Below, one piece after another: positions 9,812 to 18,652 of a DNA stretch of 32,719 nt (position 1 is its first letter; the number at the start of each line of letters is the position of its first letter). Source of the stretch: an uncultured Paenibacillus sp. (GTDB taxonomy: Bacteria; Bacillota; Bacilli; Paenibacillales; Paenibacillaceae); NCBI GenBank assembly GCA_927443375.1, contig CAKMKL010000355.1:1-32719 (forward strand). Reading direction: 5' to 3'. The notes beneath the pieces are model-generated. The model saw nothing but the letters and a program-made list of their open reading frames with translations, made no database searches and had not been told where the DNA came from. The position numbers were made by a program, and so were the translations under genes.

Positions 9812-9839
9812 TTGCTTAATAAAAGTAATATGCTATAAT
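9812..9839 (+). promoter_or_regulatory. Putative sigma-A promoter for the FMN reductase gene
   Basis: TTGCTT, 16-nt spacer, TATAAT at 9834-9839; strong RBS aggagg just upstream of ATG 9894. Confidence 0.6.
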
Positions 9840-9893
9840 AAAATCAATAAAGGTTAACGCGATCCAATAACAATTATTTAGGAGGAAATTCAA

Positions 9894-10436
9894 ATGACAA
9901 CCTTAAACATCGGAATTATTTTGGGAAGCACACGTCAAGGCCGCGTAAGTCCGCAGGTCGGTGAATGGGTTAAAGGTATTGCAGATGCCCGTGGGGATGC
10001 CAACTATGAGATCGTAGATATTGCTGACTTCAAACTGCCGCTGCTCGGTGAAAGCGACGATTATGCACCTGCTCAGGCCTGGGCAGCTAAGCTTGCCACT
10101 TTGGACGGATTTGTATTTATCGCCCAGGAATATAACCACAGTGTAACGGGAGCACTCAAGAACGCCCTTGATTCCGCCCGTGAAGAATGGAATAACAAAG
10201 CCGCAGGTATCGTCAGCTACGGTTCCGCAGGGGGTGCGCGTGCTGCTGAGCATCTCCGGGGGATTCTGGGTGAATTGCAGGTGGCGGATGTCCGGGTACA
10301 CCCTCTGTTATCGCTGTTCACTGATTTTGAGAACGGCAGTGTCTTCAAACCGGCTGATCTGCATACGGCCAATGTAAATGCAATGCTTGATCAGGTACTG
10401 GCTTGGAGCGGGGCACTTAAGACACTCCGCCAGTAA
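9894..10436 (+). CDS. NADPH-dependent FMN reductase family protein
   Basis: GIILGSTRQGRVSPQVGEWV; FIAQEYNHSVTGALKNALDSAREEWNNKAAGIVSYGSAGG. Confidence 0.92.
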   Translation: MTTLNIGIILGSTRQGRVSPQVGEWVKGIADARGDANYEIVDIADFKLPLLGESDDYAPAQAWAAKLATLDGFVFIAQEYNHSVTGALKNALDSAREEWNNKAAGIVSYGSAGGARAAEHLRGILGELQVADVRVHPLLSLFTDFENGSVFKPADLHTANVNAMLDQVLAWSGALKTLRQ

Positions 10437-10463
10437 TTGTATACGTTCTGTATCCCATTACGG

Positions 10464-10496
10464 AAACAGCCGCCTCCAACTTGGAAGCGGCTGTTT
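10464..10496 (+). terminator. Terminator between FMN reductase and the convergent GNAT gene
   Basis: AAACAGCCGC...GCGGCTGTTT stem with A/T tails on both sides. Confidence 0.75.
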
Positions 10497-10501
10497 GTTA
10501 T

Positions 10502-10927
10502 TTATATGCTTTTGACCATTAACACATGAGGAATTCCATCCTCCATAAACACCGGAGAGCCTGTCTCATAGCCCAGCTTCTGATAAAATCCCTCCGCCTG
10601 CGTCTGGCCATGCAGCTTCATTCGTGTAAGTCCTTGTTCTGCCGCCATTTGCTCAAGTGTAGCAATGATAAACGACCCGATCCCGGATTTACGGTAAGGT
10701 GCAAGCAGACAGATCCGCTCGAGCTTCGCCCATCCGTCCACAACTCTCAGCCGCGCCGTGCCGACAGGTTCATCCTCCTCATGATAGATTAGAATATGCT
10801 CTGCGTTCTGTTCATACTGGTCAAATTCATCCTCCAGCGGCACACCCTGCTCGTCCACAAATACTTCCCGCCTAATCCGAAAAGATTCCTCAAGCTGATT
10901 ACCCGTTGTAACCCGTTCTGCCCGCAT
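10502..10927 (-). CDS. GNAT family N-acetyltransferase (ElaA-like)
   Basis: FRIRREVFVDEQGVPLEDEFDQYE; VGTARLRVVDGWAKLERICLLAPYRKSGIGSFIIATLEQMA. MRAERV start has gggagg upstream; the track extends to 10945. Confidence 0.88.
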   Translation of the reverse strand: MRAERVTTGNQLEESFRIRREVFVDEQGVPLEDEFDQYEQNAEHILIYHEEDEPVGTARLRVVDGWAKLERICLLAPYRKSGIGSFIIATLEQMAAEQGLTRMKLHGQTQAEGFYQKLGYETGSPVFMEDGIPHVLMVKSI

Positions 10928-10947
10928 GCCAATCCTCCCTTTCATAG

Positions 10948-11131
10948 CTATGTTTGTTTAATGCCTGCCCAGAATATATTCCAGATATCCTTCAGGCGCC
11001 GTTCGAATTCTTCCTCTTCATAAAAAAACATCTGCATCGCGATCCCGTCCAGCAGGCAATAAAAAGCGGAGAGCAGACCATCCGGCTGCTGGCGCCTGAT
11101 CACGCCTTTCACCATTCCTTCTTCAAAAATC
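10948..11131 (-). pseudogene. TetR-family regulator, C-terminal remnant
   Basis: Minus-strand translation IFEEGMVKGVIRRQQPDGLLSAFYCLLDGIAMQMFFYEEEEFERRLKDIWNIFWAGIKQT* resembles a TetR C-terminal domain. No N-terminal HTH; the frame is interrupted at the junction with cotJC-like sequence at about 11132. Confidence 0.65.
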
Positions 11132-11432
11132 CAGGAACTTCAGGCTGTCCTGCAGGTCCACATTCATCCGTCATGTCGATCAGCCACTGGTATGTAGCTC
11201 TGGCCTTCTCCTCAGCGGCGATATCCTCATAGAGATCTGCTAACGGATCGCCTTTGGCCGCAATGTAGGCAGCTGTGAACGGAACTCCGGCGGAATTGTT
11301 ATAGAATAACGCATGATCCCGCTGCGCGTAGTTCGGACCGAGTCCGGCGGCTTCCAGCTTACTGATCGAAGCATCCTTGGTCAGCTTGTAGATCATGGTG
11401 GCAATCATCTCAAGGTGGGCGAATTCCTCCGC
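11132..11432 (-). pseudogene. cotJC fragment (spore coat manganese-catalase-like), both ends missing and frameshifted
   Basis: EEFAHLEMIATMIYKLTKDASISKLEAAGLGPNYAQRDHALFYNNSAGVPFTAAYIAAKGDPLADLYEDIAAEEKARATYQWLIDMTD aligns with the intact CotJC at 13350-13919. A 1-nt insertion (cacattcatc vs cacatcatc) causes a frameshift; an in-frame TAA lies just upstream of the homologous segment. Confidence 0.85.
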
Positions 11433-11501
11433 GCATAGAGGTTATACATCATCCTACATTCTGAAACACCAACTCAATAAAACCATGAAAAGAAAAGCAT
11501 T

Positions 11502-12044
11502 TTAGTTTATAAGCTTCTCGAATAACTGTACCACTTGCTTTGCTACATCTTCAATATCACTATCTATTTCCTGCAGTACATAAGACTCCAATACACCCAT
11601 GGTTGCTGTTGCCAAAAACTTCAAGAAAATCGTCTTATCAATTAAGGGGTGCGAGCCCTCATGAATTTTGTTGTCAATCTCGCCTGTAGTAAATAACAGC
11701 AGTTTATTGCGAAATGCTGAAGCATGTTTGCTTTTAAATAAAGCAGCGAAAAACGATTTATGCTGCTCAACATACGAGAACCACAATATCGAGCCCTCTA
11801 AAATCCCCAAATCTTTTTTTTGATCACTTATCTTTCTCATTTGCGCGATATGGTCATCTACAATCTTATCTAACAGATCGTACTTATCAACATAATGAAG
11901 GTAAAATGTCTTTCGACCCAAATTGGCTTGTTCTGTAATATTTCTGACGGTAATCTCGTCAAACCCTTCCTTGACTAACATTTGCAAAAAGGTCGTTTGA
12001 ATGGCCTGCCTGGACTTCACAATTCTTCGATCAACTTTCTCCAC
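11502..12044 (-). CDS. TetR/AcrR family transcriptional regulator
   Basis: RRIVKSRQAIQTTFLQMLVKEGFDEITVRNITEQANLGRKTFYLHYVDKYDLLDKIV (TetR HTH). GTG start at 12044 preceded by gaggagg; the track ORF extends to 12101. Confidence 0.88.
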   Translation of the reverse strand: MEKVDRRIVKSRQAIQTTFLQMLVKEGFDEITVRNITEQANLGRKTFYLHYVDKYDLLDKIVDDHIAQMRKISDQKKDLGILEGSILWFSYVEQHKSFFAALFKSKHASAFRNKLLLFTTGEIDNKIHEGSHPLIDKTIFLKFLATATMGVLESYVLQEIDSDIEDVAKQVVQLFEKLIN

Positions 12045-12209
12045 ACTGGAATCCTCCTCTCGTTGATACACACATATAACGGAATGTGTAATAACACTCA
12101 TATCACATCATGTGGTTATTGAATAAACGGATCATTCAGAATAACATAAGTATACACAAAGCGATTAAAACTCACTAGTGTAATAAAATAACAAGGGTGG
12201 TATACAATT

Positions 12210-13127
12210 ATGACAGTGATTCAAAAAAAGGTATCGTTCCCCGCGAATAGACTGCAAGTAGCGGCGATCTTAAATATGCCAGAGCAAGCTGAAGAGAAGA
12301 AGCAACTCCCAGCTATTGTCTGTGTTCATCCGGGCAGCAGCTGTAAAGATCAAACGGCAGGCATTTATGCAAAAAAACTTGCTGAGCTAGGGTATGTTAC
12401 CATTGTATTCGATGCCTCTTATCAAGGAGAGAGCGAAGGTGAACCTCGTCACGCCGAATACCCCGCTGCACGGGTTGAAGATGTTCGCTCTGCGGTGGAT
12501 TACCTTACTACGCTAGATTGCGTAGACGCACATCGTATCGGCGCATTAGGGGTTTGCGCAGGAGGCGGATATGCTGTAAATGCTGCAATGACAGAGCGGC
12601 GCATCCAAGCCGTTGGTGCGGTTTCTGTCGCGAATATAGGACGTGGATATCGTGAATACGATCCGATCCAAATGTTAGAACAAGTTGCTCAGCAACGCAC
12701 TGCCGAAGCACGTGGAGCCGCGCCACTTATTACAGAGTGGGTGCCTGGCAGTCACACCGAAAGAGAAGCAGCAGGCATGACTGAGCTTGACCTTGTAGAA
12801 GCTGTTGATTACTACAGAACACCAAGAGGCCAGCACCCTAACTCTCCGAACAAATTGAAATTCACAAGCGTAGACTCCATCATCGCCTTTGATGCCTTTC
12901 ATATGGCAGACATTTTACTGACTCAGCCTTTACAGATTATTGTGGGTGGCGTACAAGGAGCATTTGGTTCATACCGTGACGGCCACGATCTATATAGCCG
13001 AGCAGCCTCTAAGAAAAAAGATTTATTTATTGTTGATGGAGCAAGCCACTATGATTTGTATGATAAGCCAGAGCCCGTAAGTAAAGCTGTTGAAATATTA
13101 AAAGCTTTCTTCAAAGAAAATCTTTAG
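12210..13127 (+). CDS. Alpha/beta hydrolase (DLH/YcjY-like)
   Basis: LPAIVCVHPGSSCKDQTAGIYAKKLAELGYVTIVFDASYQGESEGEPRH; GALGVCAGGGYAVNAA (G-x-C-x-G nucleophile elbow); C-terminal FIVDGASHYDLYDKPE. Confidence 0.87.
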   Translation: MTVIQKKVSFPANRLQVAAILNMPEQAEEKKQLPAIVCVHPGSSCKDQTAGIYAKKLAELGYVTIVFDASYQGESEGEPRHAEYPAARVEDVRSAVDYLTTLDCVDAHRIGALGVCAGGGYAVNAAMTERRIQAVGAVSVANIGRGYREYDPIQMLEQVAQQRTAEARGAAPLITEWVPGSHTEREAAGMTELDLVEAVDYYRTPRGQHPNSPNKLKFTSVDSIIAFDAFHMADILLTQPLQIIVGGVQGAFGSYRDGHDLYSRAASKKKDLFIVDGASHYDLYDKPEPVSKAVEILKAFFKENL

Positions 13128-13159
13128 TAGCTTCGCTGCCACTGATCCAATTATCGAAT

Positions 13160-13211
13160 AGCCTCGGACAAACCAGGGTCTATAAACGACCAGGAAAATC
13201 CGAGGCTTTAT
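13160..13211 (+). terminator. Hairpin/terminator after the hydrolase gene
   Basis: AGCCTCGGA...TCCGAGGCT stem then ttta; no long T-run. Confidence 0.5.
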
Positions 13212-13349
13212 GTCTCCTAACATCATCGCGAATATCAAATAGCCCCACCTAACGGTAGGGGCAGAATTTGAATATGCTGGAATCAAAATGTCCTAGAAAC
13301 TGAAAGTAGATATCGCATAAAGAAGTCAGTTTGACCTCACTCTACGAAA

Positions 13350-13919
13350 TTAGAACACCTTCTTCTTATCCCGTTCCTCAATCAGAATCTGCACCGACTC
13401 CTTAAAGCGGATCGCATGAATAATCTCCCGCTCCCGCAGGAACTTCAGGCTGTCCTGCAGATCCACATCATCGGTCATGTCGATCAGCCACTGGTATGTA
13501 GCCCGGGCTTTTTCTTCAGCCGCAATATCTTCATAGAGGTCGGCGATCGGATCACCCTTGGCCTGGATGTAAGATGCGGTCCAGGGTACGCCTGCCGAGT
13601 TCTGATAGAACAGGGCATGGTCCCGCTGTGCATAATTCGGACCGAGACCCGCAGCCTCAAGCTCCTGGACGGAGGCATCTTTCGTCAGCTTATAGATCAT
13701 GGTGGCAATCATTTCAAGATGGGCAAATTCTTCGGTCGAAATATCTGTCAGCACGCCGATTACTTTATCGGGAATCGCATATCTCTGGTTCATATAGCGC
13801 AGCGCCGCCGCCAATTCTCCGTCTGCGCCGCCGTACTGCTCTGTCAGATAGCGCGCCATTCTCACATCGCATTTGCCCACCCGTACCGGATACTGCAGCT
13901 TTTTCTCATAGATCCACAT
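13350..13919 (-). CDS. cotJC: Spore coat protein CotJC (manganese catalase family)
   Basis: MWIYEKKLQYPVRVGKCDVRMARYLTEQYGGADGELAAALRYMNQRY...ISTEEFAHLEMIATMIYKLTKDAS; third gene of the cotJABC arrangement. Confidence 0.94.
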   Translation of the reverse strand: MWIYEKKLQYPVRVGKCDVRMARYLTEQYGGADGELAAALRYMNQRYAIPDKVIGVLTDISTEEFAHLEMIATMIYKLTKDASVQELEAAGLGPNYAQRDHALFYQNSAGVPWTASYIQAKGDPIADLYEDIAAEEKARATYQWLIDMTDDVDLQDSLKFLREREIIHAIRFKESVQILIEERDKKKVF

Positions 13920-13946
13920 TCTGAATTCATCCCTCCTAACGGTTTT

Positions 13947-14216
13947 TTACACCTGCCAAGGCCAAGGACTCTGGTTCCATTCCCACGGGCATTTGGAATA
14001 CGCGCGTCCAAAGTTCTGCAAAGGACCATACAGCTCCTGAAACTGGTTAGCCAGCCGGGTGCGCTCCTGGGTCAGCTGGTTAAACTGTTCAATCGCCTTC
14101 AAATCCTCCGGATGGGTGTCCAGATACAGATTGAGCTCGACCAGTGCAAAATCCAGCACCTGCAGCTGCTCCAGCATTTCATAGTAACGGGGTTCGCAAG
14201 CTTTTGCCTCTTCCAT
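13947..14216 (-). CDS. cotJB: Spore coat protein CotJB
   Basis: YYEMLEQLQVLDFALVELNLYLDTHPEDLKAIEQFNQL...; between cotJA and cotJC. Confidence 0.92.
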   Translation of the reverse strand: MEEAKACEPRYYEMLEQLQVLDFALVELNLYLDTHPEDLKAIEQFNQLTQERTRLANQFQELYGPLQNFGRAYSKCPWEWNQSPWPWQV

Positions 14217-14219
14217 GAC

Positions 14220-14447
14220 CTACACCCTTCCTTTTCCGGCTTTGGATTCATACGGGCTGAACAGTGCAGGCCATAAAGTCCCTGCCTTGAGCGCTTCAGA
14301 TAGCGGAAACTGCGGCAGTCCCGGAGGCTGAAAATTAATAAATTGGTTGGGCGGCACAACATACGTCTTAAACGGCACCGGCGGGCAAGGATCAAACGGC
14401 CCCCTATACGTTGCCCATACACGCTCCTGGGAGTTCAATAGGTACAC
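14220..14447 (-). CDS. cotJA: Spore coat associated protein CotJA
   Basis: Pro-rich PFDPCPPVPFKTYVVPPNQFINFQPPGLPQFPLSEALKAGTLWPALFSPY. Confidence 0.9.
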   Translation of the reverse strand: MYLLNSQERVWATYRGPFDPCPPVPFKTYVVPPNQFINFQPPGLPQFPLSEALKAGTLWPALFSPYESKAGKGRV

Positions 14448-14532
14448 CCTCCTCCATGAATTTACTTATTATGAACGTTTATCACTTCGTAACTAATTTA
14501 TGACGCTTCCTAGAGGAAACAGAACGCCCCTG

Positions 14533-14586
14533 CAAAAAAAAACCGCACTGCTGCATCTGGCCGGCGGCCATATACAGCAGTGCGGT
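14533..14586 (-). terminator. Terminator downstream of the hemolysin-family gene
   Basis: Minus strand: ACCGCACTGCTG...CAGCAGTGCGGT 12-bp stem followed by a T-run (a9 at 14533-14542 on +). Confidence 0.9.
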
Positions 14587-14619
14587 CTATTATATTGTCC
14601 GTGCCCATGCATGATGTGC

Positions 14620-15978
14620 CTATTCCTGATCCTCATTACTCTCAGAGCCGGGTTCCTCAGATTCCGGCGCCTTCTCGCGGTGGATATTGATTCTTGTAAT
14701 CCGCAGCCGGGTCGATTCCTCCACCTCAAAAGTAACTTCGCCGACGACGACCTTTTTACCCTTGGACGGATTACCCTCCAGCTCCTTAAACAGCCACCCG
14801 CCGATAGAATCCACCTCATCGTCTTCGATAATAACGCCAGTCAGATCGTTGACATCTTCGATCAGCATACGGCCTTCGACAGAGATATATTCGCCGTTAT
14901 GTTCAACACTTGGACGCTCATCCTCGAACTCATCATGCAGATCGCCTACAATTTCTTCGAGGATTTCTTCAGCGGTCAACAACCCGGCGGTACCGCCGTA
15001 TTCATCGACTACCAGTGTCAGCTGAGCCTTGTTCTTCTGCATCAGCCGCAGCGCATGGCTGATCTCCATCGATTCGGGCACATTCAGTATCGGACGGACG
15101 AGCGATGCCAGATCATTCTGCTGCTCCGGCGGCGCAAACAGCAGGTCGGTAATATGGATGAAGCCGAGAATCCGGTCCTTATCCTCGTGGGCAACCGGAT
15201 AACGGGAATGTTTCGTTTCCGTAATAATCCGCATATTTTCTTCCAGCGAAAGATTGCTGTACAGCACATCCATGTCGGTACGCGGTAGCATAACCTCCCG
15301 GGCCAGCAAATCTGAAAACTCAAAAATATTGTCCATTAGCTTCATCTCATCTTTGTCGATGACACCACTTTTGGCACTCTGATTCATCAGAATGCGGATT
15401 TCCTCTTCCGAGTGTGCCGCTTCGGCTTCACTTGCAGGTTCTACCCCTACCAGCCTCAGAAGGGCATTAGCCGAAGCATTCAGCACCCAAATAAACGGCA
15501 GGAACAAGTTATAGAAGAACATCAGCGGTGCTGACAGCAGCAGCGCGGAGCCTTCAGTTTTTTGAATTGCCAGGGATTTCGGTGCAAGTTCACCCAGCAC
15601 AATATGTAAGAAGGTAATAATAGAAAAGCCTACAATGACTGATACGGTGGAAATCAGAGTATGATCGGTAACCCCCAGCTGATACATCAGCGGTTCTACA
15701 AGCAGTTCTGAAATCGCCGGCTCCCCGACCCAGCCGAGGCCAAGCGAGGCAAGCGTAATGCCGAACTGGGTGGCGGACAGATAGGCATCCAGCTTTTTGT
15801 TGACCTTAAGTGCGTATCCGGCCATCTTGTTGCCTTCACTGACTAACTGGGTCAGACGGGACTGTCTCACCTTGACCAGCGAAAACTCTGCTGCGACAAA
15901 TATACCGTTCAATAATACCAGCACCAGAACCAGCAAAAGATTAAGCAGCAATCTTCCAATGTCAAATTCCGTATGCAC
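14620..15978 (-). CDS. Hemolysin family protein (CNNM/DUF21, CBS pair, CorC_HlyC)
   Basis: N-terminal TM domain FVAAEFSLVKVRQSRLTQL; VMLPRTDMDVLY CBS region; LTLVVDEYGGTAGLLTAEEILEEIVGDLHDEFE CorC motif. Confidence 0.93.
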   Translation of the reverse strand: MHTEFDIGRLLLNLLLVLVLVLLNGIFVAAEFSLVKVRQSRLTQLVSEGNKMAGYALKVNKKLDAYLSATQFGITLASLGLGWVGEPAISELLVEPLMYQLGVTDHTLISTVSVIVGFSIITFLHIVLGELAPKSLAIQKTEGSALLLSAPLMFFYNLFLPFIWVLNASANALLRLVGVEPASEAEAAHSEEEIRILMNQSAKSGVIDKDEMKLMDNIFEFSDLLAREVMLPRTDMDVLYSNLSLEENMRIITETKHSRYPVAHEDKDRILGFIHITDLLFAPPEQQNDLASLVRPILNVPESMEISHALRLMQKNKAQLTLVVDEYGGTAGLLTAEEILEEIVGDLHDEFEDERPSVEHNGEYISVEGRMLIEDVNDLTGVIIEDDEVDSIGGWLFKELEGNPSKGKKVVVGEVTFEVEESTRLRITRINIHREKAPESEEPGSESNEDQE

Positions 15979-15996
15979 TATAACAACGCCTCATTT

Positions 15997-17133
15997 CTAC
16001 AGAGTGATCGCTTTTCTTGATTTGAAATCTACCTTTGGATAATACATATCGGCCACCAGAAGATTAGGTCCGCAGCAGCTGGCTGCCTCACAGAAGCAGT
16101 TTACCTTCTGATTAAGCGGGTGGCTCTCCTGCCACTCGGCGAAGATATCATCCAGCTTGCTTATACCAATGTTGCCAAAGGCGGAAATATCGGCAAAATC
16201 CGTTACAAACACATCGCCGGTAAACATATTGACGTTCACCCGGTTTCGTCCGTCCGGATCATTGCGCAGCGTCACATTCTTCTCCTTACGTAGTCTGCGC
16301 AGCAGCTTCTGATCTTCTTCAAGCGCGCTGCAGGCGAAAAATGGAAGTGTGCCAAACAGCATCCACATCTCCGGATCGCGGGCGTCCAGCAAGGAATGAA
16401 TAGCATCGCTCATCTCCTTCAGGGACAGCACGGGAAGCGAGGAAGCGAAGCTGGAGGCATACATTGGATGCACCTCATGCCGCCTGGCCCCCATATCGCC
16501 GATCAGCTTATGGATTTGCGGAAGCTTGGCATGTGTGCGGTAATTAATCATCGACTCCGCTGAGATCAGCATACCGTCTTCACTAAGCCGGCGTGAATTC
16601 TCCAGCATCGTGTCATAGAGCCGGTAAGCCGCTTCTTTGGCGACCGGATGGCCGCTGTTCGCGAAGCCGACCTCATGGAAATCATCGCCATTCACATAAT
16701 TGAATGAGATATGCATTACATCCAGGTAAGGAAGCAGCTTCTCATACCGGGCATAAGGCATAGTAAGATTGGAATTGATCTGAGACCGTACGCCCCGCTC
16801 GCGGGCATATTTCAACAGCGGTACGATCATATTCTCCACCGTGGAAGCCCGGAACATAGGCTCACCGCCAGTGATGCTGATCGTCTGAAGATGCTCCACT
16901 TCATCCAGGCGGTCCAGCATATTCTTCAGCGGCAGCATCTCCCCTTCTTTCATCGTCAGGCTGTCGCCAACTGCACAATGCTCACAGCGCATATTGCATA
17001 AATTGGTAACCGTCATCTCCACACTGGTCAGTACATGTCGTCCATGCTTGCGGAGTGAAGTAATCGGATCCCATGGATCATAGCTGGGCGACAGCTCCCT
17101 TATTGTTCTTGATGATGGTTCTAATATACTCAT
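15997..17133 (-). CDS. yfkAB: Radical SAM / CxCxxxxC motif protein YfkAB-like
   Basis: CNMRCEHC (CxxxCxxC) radical SAM cluster; SITGGEPMF; C-terminal CFCEAASC = CxCxxxxC motif characteristic of YfkAB. Confidence 0.88.
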   Translation of the reverse strand: MSILEPSSRTIRELSPSYDPWDPITSLRKHGRHVLTSVEMTVTNLCNMRCEHCAVGDSLTMKEGEMLPLKNMLDRLDEVEHLQTISITGGEPMFRASTVENMIVPLLKYARERGVRSQINSNLTMPYARYEKLLPYLDVMHISFNYVNGDDFHEVGFANSGHPVAKEAAYRLYDTMLENSRRLSEDGMLISAESMINYRTHAKLPQIHKLIGDMGARRHEVHPMYASSFASSLPVLSLKEMSDAIHSLLDARDPEMWMLFGTLPFFACSALEEDQKLLRRLRKEKNVTLRNDPDGRNRVNVNMFTGDVFVTDFADISAFGNIGISKLDDIFAEWQESHPLNQKVNCFCEAASCCGPNLLVADMYYPKVDFKSRKAITL

Positions 17134-17396
17134 TTATTCTTGCTCCTTTAATGCGTATTCCTTATTATTAACCCAAAATAAATTAAAAAGAACGGTAACT
17201 ACCCTCTATCATACCATGACCGGCAAAAAATCTGCATTTTCTAAAGCTATAAGCCGTCAGCCGTTTCGAGTACCGCATCTAAACTAAAAACAGCGGGACG
17301 AAAAGCAAGCATCCGCAGCCCGGCGGTCGCTCGTTTTCTCTCCTCGCTGCTAAGAGGCAGGGAGTGTCATGTAAAATCCCTGACGCAACAATTCAA

Positions 17397-18497
17397 TTAG
17401 GTAGACTTCACTGCCTCATCGTTATCTGAAACATCCGCAATGACTACGGACAGCGCGGTACCCAGATCAAGCTCGTACGGGGTAACCGGCTCATCCTCCG
17501 GACCTGTAAATACACGTACCACCGGCCTGTGCGGCGTACTGGGATCAATCTTCACAACAACACCGCTCTCACCCGTGCTGAGCTTCACCGTAAGACCAAG
17601 CGGATAGATGGCAACACGGTCTCTGAAAAGCTCTAGCTGTTTCTGCTCGTACAGCGTCCCAGATCCTACGTACAGTGCTTCAACAGCCTGATGGGGCAGC
17701 ATCGCTTTTTTGTAGATCCGGTTGGAGGTCATTGCATCGTAGGAGTCGGCCACACCCAGCCATTTTGCATATTCATGAATTTGCGGACCCGTTAGCCCGC
17801 GCGGATAACCGGAGCCGTCTATTCGTTCATGATGCTGCAATGCGCAGTGGGCCGCCAAAAGAGGTATATTGGGCTCATCTTTAAGAATCCGGTACCCGAT
17901 CTCCGTATGGGCCTGCATATGGCGAAATTCCTCATCGCTCAGCATACCGGGCTTTTGGACGATTTTGACCGGAATCTGGGTTTTACCGATGTCATGCAGC
18001 AGGGATCCCAGGCCGATGACACGCAGTTCCTCCTTGCTGTAGCCGTAGGCAATTCCCAGCACCAGTGTATAGAGGCAGACATTCAGTGAGTGCACATACA
18101 GATAGTTGTCAGCTGTGTGCATATCCGCAAGCATGATCATCGGATCTTCCTGTGACGACATATCATCCAGGATAGAGTCCATAATACTCGAGAATTTTTT
18201 ATCCAGATGATAGAAGCCTTTAGTAATGCCTGAAGCGCCGGACATCTGCTGAAACTGGTTCCTGATTACTTTGAGCGCCTGGTTGCGTGTCTCATCATGC
18301 AGCATTGTAGTAATAACAACATCGTCTGTGTTGGCATCCTCTATGTAAATGTAGCCGATATCGATTTTAGACAGCCGCTTAATTAACGCATCCGTAAGTT
18401 CAATTCCGTCAGCGAGCAGAACCAGTCCTTCATCATTATATATTTTTTTCCCCAGCTTCATCCCCGCCTGAAGCCGATTCACGGATACTAAACGCAC
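17397..18497 (-). CDS. HD-GYP domain protein, canonical (predicted c-di-GMP phosphodiesterase)
   Basis: GSLLHDIGKTQIPVKIVQKPGMLSDEEF; CALQHHERIDGSGYPRGL; VADSYDAMTSNRIYK. GTG start. Confidence 0.92.
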   Translation of the reverse strand: MRLVSVNRLQAGMKLGKKIYNDEGLVLLADGIELTDALIKRLSKIDIGYIYIEDANTDDVVITTMLHDETRNQALKVIRNQFQQMSGASGITKGFYHLDKKFSSIMDSILDDMSSQEDPMIMLADMHTADNYLYVHSLNVCLYTLVLGIAYGYSKEELRVIGLGSLLHDIGKTQIPVKIVQKPGMLSDEEFRHMQAHTEIGYRILKDEPNIPLLAAHCALQHHERIDGSGYPRGLTGPQIHEYAKWLGVADSYDAMTSNRIYKKAMLPHQAVEALYVGSGTLYEQKQLELFRDRVAIYPLGLTVKLSTGESGVVVKIDPSTPHRPVVRVFTGPEDEPVTPYELDLGTALSVVIADVSDNDEAVKST

Positions 18498-18652
18498 CTT
18501 GGCTCACTCCTGCCTTTAACGGTAAATTACTATTCTGTTGCAATGCCTTTAGTTACACGCTGTGTCTATACCGTTACCTTGAGCGAACCGGCATGAACAT
18601 CAGTTCAGAATTTTATCCGTTCCTTTGTTCTTCCGGTAGCCAAGTCCTTGAT

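Noticed and set aside
10954-11232. 92-aa + strand ORF across the TetR/cotJC junction
   Set aside because: The minus strand gives recognisable TetR and CotJC sequence; the + frame is antisense noise.
13416-14276. 286-aa + strand ORF across the cotJ operon
   Set aside because: Antisense to convincingly identified cotJC/cotJB; low-complexity His/Leu/Phe-rich translation typical of a spurious antisense frame.
14500-15288. 262-aa + strand ORF
   Set aside because: Antisense to the CNNM/CBS/CorC gene and starts inside its terminator region; no recognisable domain.
17134-17396. Intergenic region upstream of the YfkAB-like gene as a riboswitch
   Set aside because: No conserved aptamer core recognised by eye; only AT-rich promoter-like sequence and weak short pairings.
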